Shown here piece by piece: positions 23,675-32,427 of a DNA stretch of 37,138 bases. The DNA is from Pseudomonadota bacterium (lineage in GTDB: Bacteria; Desulfobacterota; Desulfovibrionia; Desulfovibrionales; Desulfovibrionaceae): positions 1 to 37,138 of the forward strand of contig JAEXRD010000018.1 in the NCBI GenBank assembly GCA_023438245.1, read 5' to 3'. The stretch's first letter is position 1; every line of letters begins with the position of its first letter. The translations under genes were made by a program, and so were the position numbers. Under the pieces are notes generated by a model. It did not search any database. It saw nothing but the letters and a program-made list of their open reading frames with translations, and was not told where the DNA came from.

Positions 23675-25338
23675 CCTGCGCCCCGTCCCGAAAACCGCTC
23701 CGCCTTGCGCCGCAGGTCGCGCTCCAGCAGCGCCTCCCCGTCCCGGTGCGCGCGCAGGAAAGCCTCCAGCGGATGCTTGGTCTCCAGCTTGTGGGCGTTG
23801 GCCGTGGCGTTGCCGTGCTCCGCTGCGCTGCGCTCCACGGCCAGGCCGCTGCGCCGCTTGTGGGCCACGGCCAGGTGCCCCTGGTACGCGGCATGCCCCC
23901 CGGCCAGCAGCACGCGCAGGTCGCGCTCCACGTCGTCGCCCTGGGAGGGCGAGAAGCGGATGTCGAAGCCCCCGGCCCGGGCGATGTCGGCGGTGCGCAG
24001 CATGTGGCAGCAGCCCATGACGCACACGCAAGGCCGCAGGTAGGTGAACTGGCCCAGGTCGGCCAGGCCGTGGTGCAGATGCGGCAGCACCATCTTGCGC
24101 CCGCCCTCCGCCAGGTCCGGCGCCAGCGGCGCGTAATCCACGCTCTGCGCCACCAGCGGGCTGGCCTCGTCCACCACGCGGCAGCCCCACACGCTGGCCT
24201 CCGGGCACAAGCGAGAGGCCGCGCCCAGGCGGTTCAGCCAGTCCGCTGGCAGGCTCACGTCGTCGTCCAGGAACACCAGAAAGTCGTGGGCCAGCACCTC
24301 CGGCAGCGCGAGCAGCCAGTTGCGCGCGGCGGGCGCGCCCACGTTCACGGGCAGGTGGATGGCGCTCAGGCGGTCTCCCAGGCGCTCGCCCCAGGCCCGC
24401 ACCATTCCGGGCGTGCCGTCGGTGGAGCCGTTGTCCAGCACCCACACCGGGGCGCCGCCGGTGTCCGAATCGGCCAGGGACCGGAGCGTGGCGTCCAGTT
24501 CCGCGGCCTTGTTGTAGCTGTAAATCAGGATGGCCACGCTGCCCGGAGGCGGGGCCAGCTCCCGGCCCGCGCCGCTGGCGTGGTCGTGCAGCTTCAGCAA
24601 CGTGTTCACGCGCCAGGGGGCCCCCTCCAGGCAGGCGGTCCAGGAGCGCTCCGCACCCCGGCCCTGGCCCAGGCGCAGCAGGCATTCGCCCGCCAGCTCC
24701 TGCGAGGGCGCGCCGGGCAGCTCCACGCCCAGGCCGTCCAGCTCGCGCAGACGGGCCAGCGCGCCCGGGGCGTCGCCGCGGGCCAGCAGCAGCTGGGCCT
24801 GGGCCAGCAGCCGCACCGGGGCCAGCGTGCGCGGCCATTCGCCGTGCAGGATGGTGGCCAGGGCGGGCTCCCACAGGGCATGCACCACGGCCAGTCGCCA
24901 GGCCTCGGCCTTCCAGAACAGGTTGCGCGGCTCGGCCACTGCGCGGCGGGCGATGTGCTCCGCCCTGGCCGGGGCGTCGGAGGGACGCGAAAGCGCGAAA
25001 TAAGGGTCCGTGGCCGGGGGCGGGCTCCAGGCCTGGGCATACTGGGCCAGCAGGGCCGAAAGCGCCTCGGGCAGGGCCGCCTCGCGCGGCAGCCGCACCT
25101 GGGCCAGCATGAGCGCCGTCTCGCCTTCCAGCGGCGCCTGGGTCCAGGCCGTGGCGAAGATGTCGCGCGCGGTGAGCGCCAGCCCGGCACGCTCTGCGCC
25201 CTCACGCTTCATGCCTTGGGACAGCGCCGCCGAAGCCGTGCGCAGCAGGTGGTCGCGGCCCGCGCTGCCGTGCAGCAGGAGCGCGCGCACCTCGTCCGGG
25301 AGTTCGAAAAGGCCGGGCAAGGGGCGCGGGTCGGGCAT
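23671..25338 (-). CDS. family 2 glycosyltransferase with N-terminal helical (TPR-like) region
   Basis: A 555-aa protein. Residues 1-260 are Ala/Leu-rich helices resembling TPR-type repeats. The GT2 domain follows (about 265-520): SVAILIYSYNKAAELDATL, VLDNGSTDGT (300-309), and the metal/nucleotide motif LDDDVSLPADWL with D358-D360. It transfers a sugar from a nucleotide donor, possibly to a surface glycan or a protein; the acceptor cannot be inferred. Start 25338 has AGGAGGA 4 nt upstream. Its stop overlaps that of the GGDEF-PilZ gene within CTAG (23671-23674). Confidence 0.88.
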   Translation of the reverse strand: MPDPRPLPGLFELPDEVRALLLHGSAGRDHLLRTASAALSQGMKREGAERAGLALTARDIFATAWTQAPLEGETALMLAQVRLPREAALPEALSALLAQYAQAWSPPPATDPYFALSRPSDAPARAEHIARRAVAEPRNLFWKAEAWRLAVVHALWEPALATILHGEWPRTLAPVRLLAQAQLLLARGDAPGALARLRELDGLGVELPGAPSQELAGECLLRLGQGRGAERSWTACLEGAPWRVNTLLKLHDHASGAGRELAPPPGSVAILIYSYNKAAELDATLRSLADSDTGGAPVWVLDNGSTDGTPGMVRAWGERLGDRLSAIHLPVNVGAPAARNWLLALPEVLAHDFLVFLDDDVSLPADWLNRLGAASRLCPEASVWGCRVVDEASPLVAQSVDYAPLAPDLAEGGRKMVLPHLHHGLADLGQFTYLRPCVCVMGCCHMLRTADIARAGGFDIRFSPSQGDDVERDLRVLLAGGHAAYQGHLAVAHKRRSGLAVERSAAEHGNATANAHKLETKHPLEAFLRAHRDGEALLERDLRRKAERFSGRGAG

Positions 25339-25359
25339 GGTTCCTCCTGGATTGGTGCT

Positions 25360-25389
25360 GTCGTAGCCCGCCGCGGGGCCGGGCGTCAA
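25360..25389 (-). promoter_or_regulatory. candidate promoter of the glycosyltransferase gene
   Basis: Minus-strand TTGACG (25389-25384, 5/6) and TACGAC (25365-25360, 3/6) with an 18-nt spacer. It lies just after the terminator of the preceding gene. Confidence 0.35.
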
Positions 25390-25395
25390 CGCGCA

Positions 25396-25424
25396 AACAA
25401 AACGGCGGCCCCGAAGGACCGCCG
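25396..25424 (-). terminator. intrinsic terminator with UUCG tetraloop
   Basis: On the minus strand a 9-bp stem (25424-25416 with 25411-25403, one G-U pair) is closed by UUCG and followed by TTTTGTTT. It ends the hydrolase gene at 25451. Confidence 0.93.
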
Positions 25425-25450
25425 CAGAGTTGAAGAATCGGGTTCCCGCG

Positions 25451-26176
25451 CTACTTCATGGGCCGGATGCGCACCTCGATGCCCGGCACGGCCTTCAGCG
25501 CCTCCTCCACCTTGGCCATGTTGGCTTCGTTGGAGTGGTAGGGGTACAGGATCTTGGGCTGGACCATGGCCGCGGCCTTGACCAGCATGCCCGTGGTCAT
25601 GGTGTAGGTGCCGTCACAGGGCAGGAAGGCCACGTCCACGCCCTTGAGCTTGGCCATCTCGGGGATGTCCTCGGTGTCTCCCGCCACATACACGCGCAGC
25701 TCGCCGAAGTGCAGCACGTAGCCGTTGCCGTCGCCCTCGGCGTGGTACTTGGAGTTGACCACGTTGTAGGCGGGCACGGCGTCCACCTTGATGCCCGCGA
25801 AGTCGGCGCTCTGCCCGTTCTCCAGGGCCTTGGCGTTGTCCAGCTTGCGCGAGGCCTTCTTGGACCCGGCCACCAGCGTGCCCTCCTTGGTGACGCGCTT
25901 CACAGCGCGGGGGTCCAGGTGGTCGTCGTGCTCGTGCGTCACCAGCACCAGGTCGGCCTTGGGCAGTTCCTCGTAGCTGTTCAGCCTGGTCCAAGGGTCC
26001 ACGTAGGCCACCTTGCCCTGCCACTGGAACATGAGCGAGCCGTGCCCGATGAAGCTGACGGTGACGTCGCCGGTCTTGGACGGGATGACGTCCGAGGGCG
26101 GCGCGGCCAGGGCGGAGGCGGCGAGGAGCAGGACCAGGGCGAGAGCGAGCGAGAGTTTCGTAAACAGCGAGCGCAT
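25451..26176 (-). CDS. exported metallo-beta-lactamase-fold hydrolase (UPF0173-like)
   Basis: A 241-aa protein with a classical Sec signal peptide (about 1-24, cleavage after ASALA) in front of a metallo-beta-lactamase domain. GHGSLMFQWQGKVAYVDPW and the metal motif HEHDDH (81-86) match the UPF0173-type subgroup, as do VAGDTEDIPEM and the C-terminal PYHSNEAN His. It should act in the periplasm. It is a divergent relative of the cytoplasmic protein at 3236. Strong GGAGGATTCC ribosome site. A terminator lies between it and ettA, so it may have its own start. Confidence 0.9.
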   Translation of the reverse strand: MRSLFTKLSLALALVLLLAASALAAPPSDVIPSKTGDVTVSFIGHGSLMFQWQGKVAYVDPWTRLNSYEELPKADLVLVTHEHDDHLDPRAVKRVTKEGTLVAGSKKASRKLDNAKALENGQSADFAGIKVDAVPAYNVVNSKYHAEGDGNGYVLHFGELRVYVAGDTEDIPEMAKLKGVDVAFLPCDGTYTMTTGMLVKAAAMVQPKILYPYHSNEANMAKVEEALKAVPGIEVRIRPMK

Positions 26177-26197
26177 GGAATCCTCCCGTGTTGGAAT

Positions 26198-26229
26198 GAA
26201 AAAGGGCGGAGGAAAATCCCCCGCCCCTT
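26198..26229 (-). terminator. intrinsic terminator after ettA
   Basis: On the minus strand a GC-rich hairpin (26229-26202, one bulged G) is followed by CCCTTTTTC. It lies 8 nt after the ettA stop codon. Confidence 0.8.
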
Positions 26230-26236
26230 GGAATCG

Positions 26237-27916
<1,680 letters not shown>

Positions 27917-27944
27917 TCCGTCCTCTGAAGTGCTTGAAGGTCAA

Positions 27945-27967
27945 GCGGCGGGGACATGCCCCGCCGC
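27945..27967 (-). other. 9-bp GC hairpin between the S1-domain gene and ettA
   Basis: Arms 27945-27953 and 27959-27967 are perfectly complementary with a 5-nt loop. No T-run follows on the minus strand. It begins 33 nt after the S1 stop and ends 28 nt before the ettA ATG. Confidence 0.55.
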
Positions 27968-28000
27968 CAAGTTGTCGCAATGCGGGTTTGCCGGCTGCCC

Positions 28001-29503
28001 CTACTTCTTGGCCTTCATGGCCAGGGCCAGCTTTTCGCCCAAGAGGCCCATGGGCTTGCCGCCGCTCTCGGCCTTGGGGGCCTTGTCGGTCTTGGCGTAG
28101 GCCTTCCAGTCCTTGCTCTCGCGCCCGCCGCCGGCCTGCTCGCCGGCGTTCTCGCGCACCTCAAGGGGAGACAGCGCGATGCGGCGCTCGCCCGCGCGCA
28201 GGTCTTCCACCACCAGGGTCACGCTGTCGCCCTTCTTCAGGCCGTCGAAGACCTTGGGGTCCACGGCCACGGCCATGCGCGACTTGGGCAGCAGGGCGGT
28301 GACGCCGGGCTCCAGGTTCACGAACAGGCCGAAGGCCTCGCGCTTCTCCACGGTGCCGGTGACCTGGGTGCCGGGGGTGTACTTGGCCGCGGCCTCCAGC
28401 CAGGGGTCGCCCTCGGCGTCCTTGAGCGAAAGGGAGATGCGGCGCTTCAGCGGATCGACTTCCTTGAGCACCACGCTCACCTCGTCGCCCACGCTGACCA
28501 TGTCGCCGGGCTTCTGCACGCGCTTGACGTAGCTCATCTCGCTGACGTGGATCAGGCCGTCCACGCCGGGCAGAAGCTCCACGAACGCGCCGAAGTCGGC
28601 CAGGCGAACCACCTTGCCGGTGACCTTCTCGCCTTCCTTGAGCTTCCCGGCCACGCCCTCCCAGGGGTCGGACATGGTCTGCTTGCGGGACAGGGAAATC
28701 TTCATCTGGCCGGGCTTCTTGCCGGGCTCGATGCCCAGCACCTTCACGCGGATCTTCTCGCCCACGCTCACGGCCTCGTCGGCCTTGGCCACGCGGGTGA
28801 AGCCCAGTTCGCTCACGTGCACCATGCCTTCCAGGCCCGGGGCGATCTCCACGAAGGCGCCGAAGTCGCTCATGCGCACCACGCTGCCCTCAAGCTCGTC
28901 GCCGGGCTTCACGCTGGCCAGGAACTCCTCGGTGGCGGCCTGGCGCTCGCGCTCCACCAGCACACGGCGGGAGACCACGATGTTGCGGCCGCGCTCCTCC
29001 AGCTTGGTGATGACGAAGGGCAGGGTCTTGCCCACGTATTCCTCGGGGTTCTCCACGTAGCGGGCGTCGATCTGGCTCACGGGGCAGAAGGCGCGCTTGC
29101 CCATGATCTCCACGGAGAAGCCGCCCTTGCAGGTCTCCTTCACGCGGCCGTCCACCGGCAGGCCGGCGTCCTTGGCGTTCTGGAGCATCTCCAGCCCGCC
29201 CGCACCGGCCAGGGCGCGGGAGAGGGTGATCTCGCTGCGGGTCTTGGAGACCACGTAAAGGTCCACGGTGTCGCCTTCCTTGATCGGAAGGTTGCCCTCG
29301 GCGTCGAGGAGTTCCTTCTTTTCGGCCACGCCGTCGACCTTGGTGCCGGTGTCGAAATACACGCTTTCGGCCCCGATGGAGATCACCTTGGCGGAGATCT
29401 TGTCGCCCACGTTCAGGGGTTCGCCCTGTCCGGCGTAGCTGGCCTCAAAGAGCTCGGCGAAGCTCTGTTCCTTCTCCTCGTGCGCTGCTGCCTGGTCCGT
29501 CAT
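28001..29503 (-). CDS. S1 RNA-binding domain protein, ribosomal protein S1-like
   Basis: A 500-aa protein made of five S1 domains (about 31-98, 115-182, 200-272, 287-357, 374-445) and a Lys/Gly-rich tail of about 55 residues. The middle domains are classical: GSVVRMSDFGAFVEIAPGLE with MVHVSELG, and GKVVRLADFGAFVELLPGVD with LIHVSEM. Enterobacterial S1 has six domains, so this may be the organism's shorter S1 or a paralogue. It probably binds mRNA on the 30S subunit. ATG 29503 is chosen because the upstream extension is not S1-like and GGGAG lies 8 nt before it; the leader carries two hairpins. Confidence 0.88.
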   Translation of the reverse strand: MTDQAAAHEEKEQSFAELFEASYAGQGEPLNVGDKISAKVISIGAESVYFDTGTKVDGVAEKKELLDAEGNLPIKEGDTVDLYVVSKTRSEITLSRALAGAGGLEMLQNAKDAGLPVDGRVKETCKGGFSVEIMGKRAFCPVSQIDARYVENPEEYVGKTLPFVITKLEERGRNIVVSRRVLVERERQAATEEFLASVKPGDELEGSVVRMSDFGAFVEIAPGLEGMVHVSELGFTRVAKADEAVSVGEKIRVKVLGIEPGKKPGQMKISLSRKQTMSDPWEGVAGKLKEGEKVTGKVVRLADFGAFVELLPGVDGLIHVSEMSYVKRVQKPGDMVSVGDEVSVVLKEVDPLKRRISLSLKDAEGDPWLEAAAKYTPGTQVTGTVEKREAFGLFVNLEPGVTALLPKSRMAVAVDPKVFDGLKKGDSVTLVVEDLRAGERRIALSPLEVRENAGEQAGGGRESKDWKAYAKTDKAPKAESGGKPMGLLGEKLALAMKAKK

Positions 29504-29516
29504 CTCAAGTGCTCCC

Positions 29517-29559
29517 TGTGCCTTGGCACAAAAATAGATATTGGCGGTGGTGAACCGCC
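29517..29559 (-). promoter_or_regulatory. S1-gene leader with two tandem inverted repeats
   Basis: Reading toward the S1 start, the first hairpin (29559-29543, 6-bp stem GGCGGT/ACCGCC, 5-nt loop) is followed by AATATCTATTTTT. Directly after this comes the inverted repeat TGTGCC-AA-GGCACA (29530-29517), which abuts the GGGAG ribosome site. The pair resembles an attenuator or an S1 autoregulatory site. Confidence 0.5.
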
Positions 29560-29567
29560 TTGGGGGT

Positions 29568-29595
29568 GTATTATCGATGGGGGGCGTCTTGTCAA
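29568..29595 (-). promoter_or_regulatory. candidate promoter of the S1-domain gene
   Basis: Minus-strand consensus TTGACA (29595-29590) with either TAATAC (29573-29568, 16-nt spacer) or GATAAT (29575-29570, 14-nt spacer). The spacing of the better -10 box is short. Confidence 0.38.
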
Positions 29596-29646
29596 ATAAT
29601 AGGATGGGCAAACGGCGCGGGAGCGAAGGAAATTTCCGGCCCGACC

Positions 29647-29673
29647 TAAAGTTTCTTAAGCAGATGCCGATAA
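29647..29673 (+). promoter_or_regulatory. sigma-28 (FliA) flagellar promoter, perfect consensus
   Basis: TAAAGTTT (29647-29654), 11 nt, then GCCGATAA (29666-29673). This equals the classical FliA consensus TAAAGTTT-N11-GCCGATAA in all 16 positions and in spacing. The first ATG downstream with a ribosome site is at 29721, leaving a leader of about 40 nt. Confidence 0.9.
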
Positions 29674-29720
29674 GAAGCGAGGAAGCCATATTTCAGCCAA
29701 ACCACAAAGGGGGGGCGGAC

Positions 29721-29996
29721 ATGAGCACGGACGGCATCGGCGGCATCGGCGACAAGCAGGCTTTCGGCGCGCAGGTGGTCACGGCCACCCTGGACGCCAT
29801 GAACGGCGTGAACACCGCCCAGAGCATGGCTCCGGTGGACAAGCAGAGCTTCGGGGCCGCGGTGGTGAAAACTACCCTGGACTACATGAACAGCGGCGGC
29901 CTGGGCGGCGGAACTGGCGGCGACTACGACTTCCAGAAAAAAGTGCTCGAAGGCGGGCTGGCCGCCAAGGGCGTCATGTTCGACGGCAAGGTGTAA
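29721..29996 (+). CDS. small flagellar-regulon protein with two internal repeats
   Basis: A 91-aa protein of unknown function. It holds two near-identical repeats offset by 29 residues: DKQAFGAQVVTATLDAMN (11-28) and DKQSFGAAVVKTTLDYMN (40-57), each predicted helical and ending in MN, then a Gly-rich stretch and a final DFQKKVLEGG helix. No signal peptide, membrane segment or Cys. ATG 29721 is preceded by a G-rich ribosome site in AAAGGGGGGGCGGAC. The perfect sigma-28 promoter just upstream puts it in the late flagellar/motility regulon. It is reminiscent of small motility proteins but I cannot name a family. Confidence 0.8.
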   Translation: MSTDGIGGIGDKQAFGAQVVTATLDAMNGVNTAQSMAPVDKQSFGAAVVKTTLDYMNSGGLGGGTGGDYDFQKKVLEGGLAAKGVMFDGKV

Positions 29997-30033
29997 GGCC
30001 CGGCCGCACCAACATCCGGAGAAGGTGGAAGAC

Positions 30034-30609
30034 ATGTCTCTGGTCATCAACCACAACCTTATGGCCATGAACGCGGCCAGGGATCTCAACAACGCATACT
30101 CCAGCCTGGGCGTGAGCACGAGGCGGCTGTCCTCTGGCCTGCGCGGAACTGAGGCCGAAGGCGCGGCAAGCACCCAACAGGCCAGCGACCAGGCGCAGGG
30201 CGCAGCGGGTCAAACCTCCGGCGAAAGCCTCGCCGCAGGTTCCGCCGAACAGGCCAAGGGCGCGCTGGTGAACAGCTCCGACTCCGGAGCGGGCAGCGGC
30301 CATAACGCAGCGGGCCAGGGCGCGCTGTCCGCAATGCTCCAAGCCGACACGGTTCCGCAGATTCCCCAGGGCATAGACGCCCCTCCGACCATGAACATCA
30401 CGCCCACCGCCACCGATCATGCGGTTGATCCGAACATGTCCGACACCGGGCAGAATGCCCTTCAGGGCATGTCCCGGCTGCAGGCCATGAGCCAAAATGG
30501 CCTCGCGGCGCTGGCCCGGTCCAGCCAGAACGTGGGCGCGCTGCTGAACACCTCGGACTCGAACGCGCTCCAGGCGCTCAACACAGGCTCTTCGCTCTCC
30601 CATGACTAG
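30034..30609 (+). CDS. flagellin N-terminal (D0)-like protein with unrelated low-complexity body
   Basis: A 191-aa protein whose first 37 residues match the flagellin N-terminus of Desulfovibrio-type flagellins (MSLVINHNLMAMNAA, then YSSLGVSTRRLSSGLR). After that the similarity stops: residues 38-191 are rich in Ala, Ser, Gly and Gln (SAEQAKGAL, GSGHNAAGQGAL) with no flagellin D1 core and no C-terminal D0 helix. It cannot build a filament by itself. The flagellin N-terminus carries the export signal of the flagellar type III apparatus, so secretion through that route is an inference. AAGGTGG precedes ATG 30034. It lies 37 nt after the repeat protein, under the same sigma-28 promoter. Confidence 0.75.
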   Translation: MSLVINHNLMAMNAARDLNNAYSSLGVSTRRLSSGLRGTEAEGAASTQQASDQAQGAAGQTSGESLAAGSAEQAKGALVNSSDSGAGSGHNAAGQGALSAMLQADTVPQIPQGIDAPPTMNITPTATDHAVDPNMSDTGQNALQGMSRLQAMSQNGLAALARSSQNVGALLNTSDSNALQALNTGSSLSHD

Positions 30610-30792
30610 ATGATGAGATCCCTGGCCAGTCCCGCGCAGTACGCCAACATCCAGGCCGGCGCCGAGATGGACAACTCCTTGGCCCGCATGAACAACCAGC
30701 TGCGGGTGATGAGCGAAACCACGGACATGAAGCTCAACGCCATCGCCCACCAGAATCAGATGGTCATGGATCTGTTCAAGACGAGCGGCTAG
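30610..30792 (+). CDS. small protein translationally coupled to the flagellin-like gene
   Basis: A 60-aa protein of unknown function, rich in Met, Asn and Gln and predicted helical (NSLARMNNQLRVMSETTDMKLN). The TAG of the preceding gene is followed at once by ATGATG, with no ribosome site, so it depends on re-initiation. It may act with the flagellin-like protein, or be a separated C-terminal part of it; the heptad-like pattern would suit a helix partner. A strong terminator follows at 30824. High GC3 supports coding. Confidence 0.62.
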   Translation: MMRSLASPAQYANIQAGAEMDNSLARMNNQLRVMSETTDMKLNAIAHQNQMVMDLFKTSG

Positions 30793-30823
30793 GCAGCTCC
30801 CGGTCCCTTTTCCCGTCGTTCGA

Positions 30824-30860
30824 AGCCCCCGCGCACCACCCGGCGCGGGGGCTTTTGTTT
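30824..30860 (+). terminator. intrinsic terminator of the sigma-28 cassette
   Basis: A perfect 11-bp stem (30824-30834 with 30843-30853), an 8-nt loop and TTTTGTTT lie 31 nt after the 60-aa gene. Confidence 0.93.
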
Positions 30861-30990
30861 CCGGCATCCGCCCGCTGACACACGCGGGCAAGCCCCCACT
30901 CCCCCCTCCCCGCCCGACTTGCCTAATCGGAGAAGAACGGCTAAAGGCGCAGTGCAACTTCCGCCATCTTCTAGCGAGGAAACCCAAGAA

Positions 30991-32409
30991 GTGAGCCTGG
31001 ACCAACACAAAGTTCTCATCGCCAACCGCGGCGAGATCGCCGTTCGCATCATGGAGGCCTGCACCGAGCTGGGCGTGGGCTTCGTGTGCGTGTACACCAA
31101 GGAGGACGCCGAGAGCGGCCACGTTTCGCTGGCCCGCAAGCTCGGCGGCGAGGACGCGCTGGTGCGCATCCAGAACTACCTGGACGCCGGGGAGATCTTC
31201 TCCGCCGCCGACAGCGCCGCAGCAACCGCCATCCACCCCGGCTACGGGTTCTTCTCGGAGAACTACCGCTTCGCCCGGCGCGTGGTGGAACGCTCCCGCC
31301 CCATGCTCTGGATCGGCCCCTCCTGGCGCGTCATCCGCGAGCTGGGCGACAAGATCAACACCAAGCGGCTGGCCCGCAGCCTGGGCGTGCCCACCGTGCC
31401 CGGCAGCGACCGCGCCATCTACGACGAGCTGGAGGCCGAGACCATCGCCCAGCAGCTCTTCGACTACCAGGAGCGCCAGGGCGTGGCCCGGCCCATGGTT
31501 CTGGTCAAGGCCAGCGCGGGCGGCGGCGGCATGGGCATCGACGAGGTTCACAACATGAACCGCTTCCGCCAGACCTACCGCCGCATCCGCAACTACTCCC
31601 AGCGCCAGTTCAACGACCCCGGCGTGCTCATCGAGCAGCGCATCTTCAATTACAACCACCTGGAAGTGCAGATCGTCTCGTCCAAGGACGGCAACAATCC
31701 CGTGCACTTCGGCACGCGCAACTGCTCCGTGCAGAGCCCGGGACGCCAGAAGCGCATCGAGACCGCGCCGGGCTTCTTCCCCGAGGGGCTGACCTACGCC
31801 TTCGACGCGCGCAAGGTGCTGGACGACATCGTCAAGCACTCGCTGTCCATCGCCCGCGAAATCAAGTACGACAACGTGGGCACCTGGGAGTGGATCGTGA
31901 CCCCCAAGGGCGAGCCCTTCCTGATGGAAGTGAACACGCGCATCCAGGTGGAGAACGGCGTGTCCGCCGCCATCGCCAGAATCAAGGGCCGGGACGGCGT
32001 GAACCTCATCCGCGAGCAGATCCGCCTGGGCCTGGGCGAGGCCATGGGCTACGGCCAGGACGACGTGGGCTTCGCCGGGGTGGGCATCGAGTACCGCATC
32101 ATCGCCGAGGACACGGTGAACCGCTTCGCCCCCTGGACCGGCAAGATCACCCGGATCGAGTGGCCCAGCGAGCCCTGGCTCAGAATGCACACCCACGTGC
32201 CCCAGGACCGCCCCTACCAGATTCCCACCGAGTACGACCCCAACCTGGCCCTGGCCATCATCTGGGGCAAGGACCTGGAGGAGGCCAAGGCGCGCGGAAT
32301 CCAGTTCCTGGACGCCTTCCGCCTGGAGGGAATGGACGCCCAGGGCACGGAGCTCAAATCCAACATCGCCTTCCTGCGCGAAAAAACAAACGACCTGCTG
32401 GAATTCTAA
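30991..32409 (+). CDS. divergent biotin carboxylase (ATP-grasp subunit of acyl-CoA carboxylase)
   Basis: A 472-aa protein with the fold of biotin carboxylase: KVLIANRGEIAVRI (7-20), HPGYGFFSEN (82-91), the ATP-grasp loop KASAGGGGMGI (173-183), NCSVQSPGRQKRIETAP (244-260) and EVNTRIQVEN (313-322) with Arg and catalytic-type Glu kept. Several usually strict positions differ: GGGGRG is GGGGMG, the QRR segment is QSPGR, and VEHP is VENG. GTG 30991 is chosen because family similarity starts there; GAGGA lies 11 nt upstream, and the frame continues upstream to a TTG at 30919. It would carboxylate the biotin of a carrier protein not encoded in this window. The carboxyltransferase follows 18 nt downstream. 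Confidence 0.88.
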   Translation: MSLDQHKVLIANRGEIAVRIMEACTELGVGFVCVYTKEDAESGHVSLARKLGGEDALVRIQNYLDAGEIFSAADSAAATAIHPGYGFFSENYRFARRVVERSRPMLWIGPSWRVIRELGDKINTKRLARSLGVPTVPGSDRAIYDELEAETIAQQLFDYQERQGVARPMVLVKASAGGGGMGIDEVHNMNRFRQTYRRIRNYSQRQFNDPGVLIEQRIFNYNHLEVQIVSSKDGNNPVHFGTRNCSVQSPGRQKRIETAPGFFPEGLTYAFDARKVLDDIVKHSLSIAREIKYDNVGTWEWIVTPKGEPFLMEVNTRIQVENGVSAAIARIKGRDGVNLIREQIRLGLGEAMGYGQDDVGFAGVGIEYRIIAEDTVNRFAPWTGKITRIEWPSEPWLRMHTHVPQDRPYQIPTEYDPNLALAIIWGKDLEEAKARGIQFLDAFRLEGMDAQGTELKSNIAFLREKTNDLLEF

Positions 32410-32427
32410 CAGGCAGGCACGGACGCG

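Noticed and set aside
29504..29689. N-terminal extension of the S1-domain protein
   Set aside because: The extra 62 residues are not S1-like and run across the leader hairpins and the candidate promoter.
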